This document shows, piece by piece, positions 33,850 to 40,856 of a DNA stretch of 64,000 nucleotides. Numbering within the stretch: position 1 is the first letter of the stretch; every line of letters begins with the position of its first letter. Under the pieces are notes generated by a model. It was not told where the DNA came from and ran no database searches. It saw nothing but the letters and a program-made list of their open reading frames with translations. The stretch spans positions 24,938 through 88,937 of the forward strand of contig CAUEFI010000012.1 in the NCBI GenBank assembly GCA_958477305.1. Direction: 5' to 3'. The position numbers were made by a program, and so were the translations under genes. This DNA is from HGM12998 sp900756495 (GTDB lineage Bacteria; Bacillota; Clostridia; Oscillospirales; Oscillospiraceae).

Positions 33850-35292
33850 TTATGCGCGCTCCAGGTTCTCCTGGGCGGGGTTGTCAATCAGCCTCCCCAG
33901 GGGATCGAAGCGGGATCCATGGCAGGGACAGTCCCAGGATTTCTCGTCCGGGTTCCACTCCAGCTGACATCCCAGATGAGGACAGCGGGTGGAGACCATA
34001 AAAATCTCCCCATCCTCATTTTTATAGACCCCCACCTTCTCCCCGTCGCAGTCCACCACGCCGCCGTGGCCGGGCGGCAGAGCGTCCAGATCGGCCCGGG
34101 GCGGCGAAAAGATCTGCCGGGAGAGGCCTTTGACCGTCTGTTTTCCGTCTTCCCACAGATTCTGTGCCGAGGCCGCCAGATGGAAGCGTCCGGGGTCGAA
34201 GACGGCGGCGTCCGGATTTTCCCGCCCGGTAATCAGATCGCTGATGACCATAGCGGCCACCATGGAGCTGGTCATGCCCCACTTCTGAAAGCCGGTGGCC
34301 ACATACCAGTCCGGCTCGGAAGCGGCGGCGTAGCGGCCGATATAGGGCACGCCGTCCAGGGTCATGCAGTCCTGGGCCGACCAGTGGGCCACCTCCCTGC
34401 TCTTCGGGAAGAGCCGTTCCCCCTGTTCCCGCAGCGCCCTGTAGCGGCCACCGGCCGAGTTTTCTCCCGTGCGGTGGTTCTCTCCCCCCAGCAGAAGGCA
34501 GGATCCCACATTTCGGAAGGAGAGCGCACCGGGATCGGTGCCCCGGTACATGCCGTCCAGCTCCGCGGCGCCCTCCAGAGCGATGACATAGCTGCGCTCC
34601 TGGTGCTGCCGCAGGAAGTAGTAGCCGGGGAAGTTGACAAAGGGGTAGTGTGTCGCAAAAACAACATGCCTGGCCTCCACCGTCCCCTGTTCCGTCTCAA
34701 TGCGGCCCCCCGCAACCTTGAGGACACGGGTGTCCTCGTAGACCGTCAGGTTCCGGGCCGCCCCCTCCAGAAAGCGGAGGGGGTGGAACTGGGCCTGTCT
34801 GTTGAAGCGAACCGCACCCTTTACGGGGAAGGACAGGGAGGTCTCCCCGGTAAACGCGGCGTCAATCCCCAGAGAGGCCGCGGCACGGGCCTCCTCCCGC
34901 ACCGCGTCGTCCGTCACAGTGGAATAGAGATAGGCTGGCCGATCTTCAAATGCGCAGTCGATGCCCTCCGCCTCCACCACGCGGCGGTATTCCTCAATGG
35001 CCCTGGTGTTGGCGCGGGCGTACTGCCGGGCCGCCTCCTCACCCAGGGTCTCAATAAGCTTGGCATAGATGAGCCCGTGCTGGGCGGTAATCTTGGCGGT
35101 GGTGTTTTTGGTCTGGCCGCTGCCCAGGCGGCGGGCCTCCAGCACCACGGCCTCCACGCCCTTCTGCCGGAGCTGCCAGGCCGTAAGCACGCCGGCCATA
35201 CCGCCGCCAATGACGGCCGCCTCCACCTTTAAATCTCCCTCCAGCCGGGGGCGGGCGGGAATCTCTGCGGTTTTACTCCAGATGGATTCCAT
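33850..35292 (-). CDS. FAD-dependent oxidoreductase with C-terminal Rieske domain
   Basis: 480 residues. The dinucleotide-binding fingerprint AAVIGGGMAGVLTAWQL lies at about residues 25-41, and the DAO-type fold continues to about residue 375, including the second conserved segment GFQKWGMTSSM. A Rieske [2Fe-2S] domain closes the protein: CPHLGC and CPCHGS (about 437-460). This two-domain layout occurs in many bacilli and clostridia; electrons are thought to pass between the iron-sulfur centre and FAD, but the amine or other substrate is unknown. The start has GAGGTGATG upstream. Single-gene unit. Confidence 0.9.
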   Translation of the reverse strand: MESIWSKTAEIPARPRLEGDLKVEAAVIGGGMAGVLTAWQLRQKGVEAVVLEARRLGSGQTKNTTAKITAQHGLIYAKLIETLGEEAARQYARANTRAIEEYRRVVEAEGIDCAFEDRPAYLYSTVTDDAVREEARAAASLGIDAAFTGETSLSFPVKGAVRFNRQAQFHPLRFLEGAARNLTVYEDTRVLKVAGGRIETEQGTVEARHVVFATHYPFVNFPGYYFLRQHQERSYVIALEGAAELDGMYRGTDPGALSFRNVGSCLLLGGENHRTGENSAGGRYRALREQGERLFPKSREVAHWSAQDCMTLDGVPYIGRYAAASEPDWYVATGFQKWGMTSSMVAAMVISDLITGRENPDAAVFDPGRFHLAASAQNLWEDGKQTVKGLSRQIFSPPRADLDALPPGHGGVVDCDGEKVGVYKNEDGEIFMVSTRCPHLGCQLEWNPDEKSWDCPCHGSRFDPLGRLIDNPAQENLERA

Positions 35293-35441
35293 AGTTATGC
35301 ATCACCTCTGCCTACAGGATTTGCACAACCAGGGGAAAATAACCGGCGCGGCGGGACCAAGTCTTATTTGAACGGCAGAGCGACGCCGTCCCGGCGAAAA
35401 GGGGCCCGTTTTCGAGGCATATTGAGCCGTTTCAGCCGGTC

Positions 35442-35837
35442 CTATATGATACGGTACCACCACTGGATGCTGTCATAGCTCGCTTCCTCATAGACGGGGC
35501 TGAAACGCTCCAACCAGGCCGTCATGCAGTGGAGAAGGGCGTTAAGGGGCGGCATCGGCCGTTCGGGATACAGTATCTCCAACATCTGAAAGTGCTCCGG
35601 GCAGAACCTCCGTCCCCGGTTGACCGCCGTCCAGATTCTGCGTTGCACCGACGTGGAATCCACTCCGTACTGGTCCGCCACCAGCGAGCAGATCTCTTTC
35701 TTGAACGGCCCGCCCCTCTGGATGAGCTCCAGGGCCGCCTGCAAATAGAGGCGGCCTTTGCGGTTTCTGGGAATACACAGCCACGACAGCAGAAGAGCAA
35801 TTTTGTTTTCCTTGCGATAGAAAAAGAGCTTTCCCAT
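35442..35837 (-). CDS. Orphan Spo0A-type effector-domain protein
   Basis: 131 residues from the ATG at 35837 (AAAGGAGTG upstream). The segment KGRLYLQAALELIQRGGPFKKEICSLVADQYGVDSTSVQRRI (read in two parts) resembles the Spo0A DNA-binding domain (compare KGYQYLREAI ... YPEVAKRFGTTASRVERAIRHA in spo0A at 59753). There is no receiver domain, so phosphorylation cannot control it. It is divergent from an XRE regulator. Possible roles: competitor or modulator at Spo0A boxes, or an unrelated regulator using the fold. Similarity judged by eye. Confidence 0.7.
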   Translation of the reverse strand: MGKLFFYRKENKIALLLSWLCIPRNRKGRLYLQAALELIQRGGPFKKEICSLVADQYGVDSTSVQRRIWTAVNRGRRFCPEHFQMLEILYPERPMPPLNALLHCMTAWLERFSPVYEEASYDSIQWWYRII

Positions 35838-35856
35838 GGTATCACTCCTTTTCTCC

Positions 35857-35885
35857 ATTTTATATATTAATAATATATATGTCAA
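35857..35885 (-). promoter_or_regulatory. Sigma-A promoter of the Spo0A-like gene
   Basis: Minus-strand TTGACA (35880-35885), 17-base spacer made of A/T only, TAAAAT (35857-35862). The start site would fall at about 35850, right at the ribosome-binding site, so the leader is only about 13 bases. Confidence 0.8.
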
Positions 35886-35961
35886 CATAAAACACATATT
35901 ATTAAGGAATCCTGCCCATCATACTTCTATAGTAAAATAGTACTGATAGGCGGTGATACAT

Positions 35962-36276
35962 TTGGAGTGGTGCCCGGAAATTGTGGCAGAACGAATTGCC
36001 TACCTGCGCAATAGAAAAGGAGTTTCTGCTCTACAGATGAGCAGAGCACTCAGCCAAAGCGATTCTTATATCAACAAAGTAGAAAACCACGAAATCGTAC
36101 CTCCGTTTCCGTCGTTCTTTGCTATCTGCAAGTATCTGAATATTGAGCCATCTGACTTTTTTGACCTTAATCAGCGCTTTCCTGAAAAGCTTATTCCTCT
36201 CATTGCGGATCTAGAGTGTCTGGATGAAGAAGAATTGAATCATATCGCCGCTATCGTAAAGAGTATGAAAAAATAG
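35962..36276 (+). CDS. XRE-family helix-turn-helix regulator
   Basis: 104 residues from a TTG at 35962, with AGGCGGTG a suitable distance upstream. A GTG three codons earlier (35953) is possible but sits too close to that box. The HTH_3 fold reads IAYLRNRKGVSALQMSRAL...SYINKVENHEIVP (residues about 8-50), followed by a short helical tail, in the manner of SinR-type small regulators. It is divergent from the Spo0A-like gene. A terminator follows. Its target is probably the shared promoter region. Confidence 0.85.
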   Translation: MEWCPEIVAERIAYLRNRKGVSALQMSRALSQSDSYINKVENHEIVPPFPSFFAICKYLNIEPSDFFDLNQRFPEKLIPLIADLECLDEEELNHIAAIVKSMKK

Positions 36277-36308
36277 CGCGGACCGCCGGCGCCTGCCGGC
36301 AGTCCGCG
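36277..36308 (+). terminator. Terminator of the XRE gene
   Basis: Stem of 13 pairs with one mismatch and a GCCT loop, followed by a TCTCTTTTT tract. Confidence 0.8.
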
Positions 36309-36352
36309 TCTCTTTTTCCCTGCCGCCGCACGCTCCTCTGTCCGGCTCCCCA

Positions 36353-36382
36353 TTGACAGGCCGGCCGGCCGGCCCGTATAAT
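36353..36382 (+). promoter_or_regulatory. Consensus promoter of kamB-kamC
   Basis: Both hexamers are perfect: TTGACA (36353-36358) and TATAAT (36377-36382), with an 18-base spacer. Most of the spacer is four tandem GGCC units, a self-complementary tract that could bind a dimeric protein between the two elements. Confidence 0.85.
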
Positions 36383-36405
36383 GGGGCCAAAAGGGGGGTG
36401 GAGCC

Positions 36406-37401
36406 GTGCTGAGGGAACATATCGGCGGGAGCCGGGTGGTCACCGTCATCGGCCTGTGCAAAAACGCGGGCAAGACCTCCGCCCTGCGCCGGCTGATGGC
36501 CGAGCTGGAGGGCGAAGTTCTGGGCCTCACCTCGGTGGGCCGGGACGGCGAGGCCACTGATTTGGTCACCGGCACTGAAAAGCCCGAGCTGTATATCAAG
36601 GCGGGCGACCTCTTCGCCACCGCCCGGGGAATGCTCCCCCTCTGCGACGCCACCTGTGCCGTGGAGGCGCTCACCGGCGTTATGACCCCGCTGGGGGAGG
36701 TGGCGGTCCTCCGAGCCCGCTCCGACGGCTTTGTTCAGCTGGCCGGCCCCTCGGCCGCCGGGCAGCTTTCCCCACTCTCCGACGCCTTTTTCCGGCTGGG
36801 GGCGGCCCGGGTGCTCATCGACGGGGCGGCGGGACGCAAGTCCCTGGCCGGAGCCGGGGCGGCGGGCTGCACCGTGCTGTGCGCCGGGGCCTCCCTGGAC
36901 CGGGATATGGAGGCGGTGGTGGCCGAGACCGCCCATACCTGCGCCCTCTTCGCATCCCGCCCCCCGGAGCACCCCGGCCTCCGCGCAGCGCTGGAGGGGG
37001 CGCAGGCGCGCTTCGCCCTCTTCACGCCGGAGGGAACCCCGCTGGAACTCCCCGTGGACGAGAGTGGAATCCCCCGCTGGGCCAAGCTTCCCCGCCGCCC
37101 CTGCGCCCTGTGGGCGGGGGGCGCGGTCACCGATCCGCTGCTGAAGACCCTGGCCCGCCGGGGGGCCCCCATCACTCTGATCACCGAGGACCCCACCCAC
37201 GTGCTGGCCGGACGGGAGGCGGCGGCCCTCTTCGCCCGCTCCGGCGGAACCCTGGCGGTGCGCCGGACGCTGACCATCGCCGCCGTGTGCGCAAACCCCT
37301 GGTCGGCCTACGGCTGGCACTTTGACCCGGCCGCGTTTCGCTCCGCGCTGCGCGCGGCCGTTTCCCTGCCCGTTGTGGACGTGCGGGAGGAGGTATGCTG
37401 A
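36406..37401 (+). CDS. kamB: Lysine 5,6-aminomutase reactivase subunit KamB
   Basis: 331 residues from a GTG with a G-rich ribosome-binding site. A P-loop, GLCKNAGKTS, lies at residues 16-25. The protein belongs to the family found only beside beta-lysine/lysine 5,6-aminomutase genes, where it works with the MutS-like KamC to replace damaged adenosylcobalamin on the mutase. It lies one base upstream of kamC and shares its promoter. Assignment rests on cluster context and the P-loop; the rest of the sequence has no further motif I recognise. Confidence 0.85.
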   Translation: MLREHIGGSRVVTVIGLCKNAGKTSALRRLMAELEGEVLGLTSVGRDGEATDLVTGTEKPELYIKAGDLFATARGMLPLCDATCAVEALTGVMTPLGEVAVLRARSDGFVQLAGPSAAGQLSPLSDAFFRLGAARVLIDGAAGRKSLAGAGAAGCTVLCAGASLDRDMEAVVAETAHTCALFASRPPEHPGLRAALEGAQARFALFTPEGTPLELPVDESGIPRWAKLPRRPCALWAGGAVTDPLLKTLARRGAPITLITEDPTHVLAGREAAALFARSGGTLAVRRTLTIAAVCANPWSAYGWHFDPAAFRSALRAAVSLPVVDVREEVC

Positions 37402-37402
37402 G

Positions 37403-38827
37403 ATGGAAGTGACACAGGATCTGCGGGAACGCGCCGGCCTCCAGTGGGTGCTGGACCGGCTCGCTCCCCTCTCCCCCTTTGGGAGGGCGGCCGCCCGGTC
37501 CCTCCGGTGGTACGGCCCCGGCGAAGAGGCGGCCCTGGAGGCGGAGCTCTCCAACGTGGAGCAGGCCCTTCCCCTTTGGGCGGAGAATCCCCCGCATTTT
37601 CGGGCTGTGACACGATGCCTCCCCCTGTTCCACGACATCCGGGGATCTCTGGACCGCGAGGCGGACAGTCCCTTCGATCTGGTAGAGCTCTTTGAGCTCA
37701 AGCACTTTCTGCTCACTCTGGATCAGATCTCCGCGGCCTATGGGGCGCTGCGGCCCTTTTCCGGCGTCACCCTCATCCCTATGGAGGAAGCGCTGGATCT
37801 GCTGGACCCCTCGGGGCGGCGGCTTCCCGCCTTCGCCATCGAGGACGCCTGTCACCCGGACCTCCCTGCTCTGCGCCGTGAGAAGGCGGCGGTAGAGGCA
37901 CAGATCCGGGCCGCCTCCGGAGCGGACCGCCCCGCCCTGCTGGAGCGCCGCCGGGTGCTGGCGGTGCGGGAGGAGGCCCTGGAGCTGGAGGTCCGGCGGG
38001 CGCTGACCGGGCGGCTGATGGCGCTGCGGGGCGTGTTTCTCTCCAATATGGAGGCGCTGGGCCGCCTGGACCTGATTCTGGCCAAGGCCCTGCTGGCACG
38101 GCGGCAGGGCTGTATCCGCCCCGTGCTCCGCAGGGACGGGCGCGCCGTCCTCCGCGGGCTGCGCCATCCCCAGGTGGCCGCCGATCTGGAGGTCCGGGGG
38201 GAGGCGTTCACCCCCGTGGACATCGACCTGAGCCGGGGCTGCACCGTGATCACCGGGGCCAACATGGGGGGCAAGACGGTCTCCCTCCGGGCGGTCACCC
38301 TCTCCCTTCTGCTGTGCCAGTGCGGCTTCTTCGTCTTTGCGGCGCGGGCGGAGCTGCCCCTCTTCCACCGGGCGGCCCTTATCCTGGCCGACAGCGGGCC
38401 GGGGGGCGGCGGGCTGTCCTCCTTCGGCGTGGAGGTCCACGCCCTGGACGCCCTGCTGCGGGAGAGCCGGGGGATTTTCTTCTTTCTCGCGCTGGATGAG
38501 TTCGCCCGGGGCACCAATCCCCAGGAGGGGGCCGCCCTGGCCAGAACCCTGGTCCAATATCTCAACGGCCTGCACTGCGTGGCCCTGATGACCACGCACT
38601 ACGACGGGGTGTCCGACGCGGCGCGCGCCCATTATCAGGTGGCCGGACTGGTGCGGGAGATCTCCGGCGACGAGGGAGACGACCCCCGGACGCGCATCGC
38701 CCGGCGGATGGATTACCGCCTCCTGCCAGCTCCACCCGGGGCCCCCTGCCCCCGGGACGCCCTGCGTGTCTGCCGCCTGCTGGATCTGGACGCCAACCTT
38801 TTGTCTCTCTTTTCAGAAAATAGTTGA
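37403..38827 (+). CDS. kamC: Lysine 5,6-aminomutase reactivase ATPase KamC (MutS-like)
   Basis: 474 residues from the ATG at 37403, one base after the kamB stop, with GGAGGAGG upstream. The C-terminal half is a MutS-type ABC ATPase: Walker A GANMGGKT (about residue 285), a signature region GGGGLSSFGVEV, Walker B FFFLALDEFARG and a terminal TTHYDG His switch. The N-terminal half is helical, like MutS core/lever regions, but lacks the mismatch-recognition domain, so a DNA-repair role is unlikely. Its stop codon overlaps the -35 box of the next promoter. Confidence 0.88.
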   Translation: MEVTQDLRERAGLQWVLDRLAPLSPFGRAAARSLRWYGPGEEAALEAELSNVEQALPLWAENPPHFRAVTRCLPLFHDIRGSLDREADSPFDLVELFELKHFLLTLDQISAAYGALRPFSGVTLIPMEEALDLLDPSGRRLPAFAIEDACHPDLPALRREKAAVEAQIRAASGADRPALLERRRVLAVREEALELEVRRALTGRLMALRGVFLSNMEALGRLDLILAKALLARRQGCIRPVLRRDGRAVLRGLRHPQVAADLEVRGEAFTPVDIDLSRGCTVITGANMGGKTVSLRAVTLSLLLCQCGFFVFAARAELPLFHRAALILADSGPGGGGLSSFGVEVHALDALLRESRGIFFFLALDEFARGTNPQEGAALARTLVQYLNGLHCVALMTTHYDGVSDAARAHYQVAGLVREISGDEGDDPRTRIARRMDYRLLPAPPGAPCPRDALRVCRLLDLDANLLSLFSENS

Positions 38828-38851
38828 CAATTTGAAAAGCCGTGTTATAAT
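38824..38851 (+). promoter_or_regulatory. Consensus promoter of the kal-kamE operon
   Basis: TTGACA (38824-38829), 16-base spacer, TATAAT (38846-38851). The -35 element overlaps the kamC stop codon. Transcription should begin near 38858, twenty bases before the aptamer. Confidence 0.9.
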
Positions 38852-38877
38852 AGATTTTAGTAAAAATGAATAATATG

Positions 38878-39089
38878 CATGAATAGAGGTGCGGCGCGCA
38901 AGGTAGCAGGGGCATGGAAAGGACGGACGGGTCCGAGGGCTCCTGTGAATGTGCGTACCGCCGAAGGGGGACTGGGCTCGTCCGTCCCTCCCCCTGAGAC
39001 GCAGGCCCAGCGCCTGCGGATTGTCATGAGTCACATGAAGCGCTATTTATGTCCAGGGGCTTTGCCTCTGGACATAAGTAGCGTTTTTT
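38878..39089 (+). ncRNA. Lysine riboswitch (L box), predicted ON switch
   Basis: The core AGAGGTGCG, a CAAGGTAG loop-E-like segment, GCCGAAG, and TGTCATGA...GCTATT near the 3' end follow the L-box order of the Bacillus lysC leader. Helix P1 is CATGAATAG (38878-38886) with CTATTTATG (39043-39051). Loop L2 (GGACGGACG, 38921-38929) and loop L3 (CGTCCGTCC, 38979-38987) are perfectly complementary, the expected kissing interaction. P4 (CGCAGG/CCTGCG) and P5 are also formed. The P1 3' strand lies inside the 5' arm of the terminator at 39041-39083, so the ligand-stabilised aptamer and the terminator exclude each other. Lysine should therefore turn transcription of kal-kce-kdd-kamADE on. Confidence 0.9.
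39041..39089 (+). terminator. Riboswitch expression-platform terminator
   Basis: A 20-pair stem (with G-U pairs) around a three-base loop (39041-39060, 39064-39083), followed by six T at 39084-39089. Its left arm includes the aptamer P1 strand. Confidence 0.93.
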
Positions 39090-39163
39090 GTTGCATGTTG
39101 CGCTATTCGTTCTCTCTGTCGGGAGAACGGGTGGCGCACAATGTTTTTAAGGGGGTAATCACC

Positions 39164-39556
39164 ATGGAAAAAGTTCTGATCCGGGTCCGCATGGGAGCGG
39201 AGGACGCCCATTACGGCGGCAATCTGGTGGACGGAGCCCATATGCTCCACCTCTTCGGCGACGTGGCCACCGAGCTGCTCATCCGCAGCGACGGAGACGA
39301 GGGGCTCTTCTGTGCCTATGACAATGTGGAATTCCTGGCTCCGGTGTATGCCGGCGACTTTATCGAGGCCGTGGGGGAGATCACTCACATGGGCAACACC
39401 TCCCGCAAGATGACCTTCGAGGCCCGCAAGGTCATCGCGCCCCGGCCTGACCTCAGCGACTCGGCCTGCGACGTGCTCTCCGAGCCCGTCGTCGTCTGCC
39501 GCGCCAGTGGCACCTGCGTGGTACCCAAGGACAAGCAGAGGGGCCCGCAGGGCTGA
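39164..39556 (+). CDS. kal: 3-aminobutyryl-CoA ammonia lyase
   Basis: Eliminates ammonia from L-3-aminobutyryl-CoA to give crotonyl-CoA, the last dedicated step of lysine fermentation before the butyrate pathway. 130 residues with a hotdog-fold pattern (AEDAHYGGNLVDGAHMLHLFGDVATELLI, read in parts; EFLAPVYAGDFIEAVGEITHMGNTSRKM), matching the small Kal family. The ATG follows AAGGGGG. First gene behind the lysine riboswitch. The last 63 bases are duplicated 212 bases downstream (39706-39768). Confidence 0.93.
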   Translation: MEKVLIRVRMGAEDAHYGGNLVDGAHMLHLFGDVATELLIRSDGDEGLFCAYDNVEFLAPVYAGDFIEAVGEITHMGNTSRKMTFEARKVIAPRPDLSDSACDVLSEPVVVCRASGTCVVPKDKQRGPQG

Positions 39557-39871
39557 GATCTCCGCAGGAAGGGCAGACGGCGGCGAACGGCGTAAGCCGT
39601 CCAAGCGTTTTGGCCACAGGCCAAAACCTTGCCGCAGGGCGAATTCACTTCGCCCGAGGATATCAAGTCCGGGGCCCCCGCGGAACGCGGAGCGTTTCGT
39701 GGGGCGTCTGCCGCGCCAGCGGCACCTGCGTGGTACCCAGGGATAAGCAGAGGGGCCCTCAGGGCTGATCCACGCTTCGCTTACTTCACTCCCCCCTTCC
39801 CCGCCCCGCCCGCCGGCGCCGTCCGGCCGGGCGGGATCAGCGGGGTACCAACGAAAGGAGGCCGATTTCCC
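39557..39871 (+). other. kal-kce spacer with hairpins
   Basis: 315 bases without a gene. It contains perfect hairpins GTTTTGGCC/GGCCAAAAC (39607-39627) and GGGCGAA/TTCGCCC (39637-39655), the duplicated kal tail (39706-39768) and a GC-rich segment upstream of the kce ribosome-binding site. No T-run follows the hairpins, so they are not typical terminators; they may be processing sites or parts of a dispersed repeat. Confidence 0.5.
39706..39768 (+). repeat. Duplicate of the kal 3' end
   Basis: 63 bases matching 39494-39556 at 59 positions. It encodes VCRASGTCVVPRDKQRGPQG and a stop (Lys to Arg is the only residue change) but has no start. With the original it brackets 149 bases of hairpin-rich sequence. 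The mutual similarity suggests a fairly recent duplication. Confidence 0.9.
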
Positions 39872-40690
39872 ATGGAAAAGCTCATCATTACCGCCGCTAT
39901 CTGCGGCGCGGAGGTCACCAAGGAACAAAACCCCGCCGTCCCATACACCGTGGAGGAGATGGTACGGGAGGCCAGGAGCGCCTTCGAGGCGGGGGCCGCC
40001 GTCATCCACGTCCACGTGCGCTGGGACGACGGCACTCCCACCCAGGATCGGGAGCGCTTCCGTGTTGTGATGGACGCCATTAAGGCCGCCTGCCCCGGCG
40101 TCATTCTCATCCCCTCCACCGGCGGGGCGGTGGGCATGACCGCCGAGGAGCGGCTGCAGCCCACCGAGCTCTTCCCCGAGATGGCCACTTTGGACTGCGG
40201 CACCTGCAACTTTGGGGACGAGGTCTTTGAGAACACCATGCCCACCATGCGGGCCTTTGGCGCCCGGATGCTGGAGAACCATATTAAGCCCGAATACGAG
40301 TGCTTTGAGAAAGGGCATCTGGACACCATCCTCACCATGGCGAAGAAGGGCCAGGTCCCCGGCCACCCCATGCAGTTTAACTTCGTGCTGGGTGTCCCGG
40401 GCTGTACCCCCGCCACGGTGGAAGATCTGGTGTGGCTGGTGAAGTCCATCCCGGCCGGCTCCACCTGGACCGCCACCGGCATTGGCCGGCACGCCTTCAC
40501 CCTGGCCGCCGCCGCCATCGCCATGGGCGGCAATGTCCGGGTGGGCTTCGAGGACAACCTGAATTTGGCCCGCGGCGTCCCCGCCAGGAACAATGGAGAG
40601 CTGGTGGCCAAGGTGGTCCGCCTCGCCGGGGAGCTGGGGCGGGAGATCGCCACTCCCGACGAGGCCCGCGCCATTCTCTCCCTGGGCTGA
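39872..40690 (+). CDS. kce: 3-keto-5-aminohexanoate cleavage enzyme
   Basis: Exchanges the acetyl unit: 3-keto-5-aminohexanoate plus acetyl-CoA gives acetoacetate plus 3-aminobutyryl-CoA. 272 residues, a TIM-barrel zinc enzyme of the BKACE (formerly DUF849) family. The metal-binding HVH is at residues 46-48 (VIHVHVRW), the conserved acidic residue is Glu227 in VGFEDNL, and the active-site segment PSTGGAVGMT is present. The ATG has AAAGGAGG upstream. It lies between kal and kdd as in characterised lysine fermenters. Confidence 0.96.
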   Translation: MEKLIITAAICGAEVTKEQNPAVPYTVEEMVREARSAFEAGAAVIHVHVRWDDGTPTQDRERFRVVMDAIKAACPGVILIPSTGGAVGMTAEERLQPTELFPEMATLDCGTCNFGDEVFENTMPTMRAFGARMLENHIKPEYECFEKGHLDTILTMAKKGQVPGHPMQFNFVLGVPGCTPATVEDLVWLVKSIPAGSTWTATGIGRHAFTLAAAAIAMGGNVRVGFEDNLNLARGVPARNNGELVAKVVRLAGELGREIATPDEARAILSLG

Positions 40691-40856
40691 CAGCCTCACG
40701 CTTTCGGGAGCGGCAGGGTCGCCGCCCGCCTCTCCCTTTTTATAACGTACCAATCAACTTCCCACACACAACCTTCCACACACGTTCCGCACCATTTCCC
40801 CGCACCGGCGTCTGACCCGCCGGTTCCGTATCCAACCGAATGAGGAGGAATGTCCG

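Noticed and set aside
36211..38632. Long minus-strand frames opposite kamB and kamC
   Set aside because: Low-complexity Gly/Arg/Pro-rich translations antisense to clear genes.
38878..39040. Cobalamin riboswitch, considered because the mutases need B12
   Set aside because: No GCCACTG box or other cobalamin-aptamer core; all segments fit the lysine aptamer.
39607..39655. Hairpins after kal as a terminator
   Set aside because: Neither stem is followed by a T-run, and the downstream genes clearly belong to the same pathway.
39629..39871. N-terminal extension of kce
   Set aside because: The frame is open upstream but the extension is Pro/Ala-rich and reads through the duplicated kal tail in another frame; the ATG at 39872 has a good ribosome-binding site and matches the family start.
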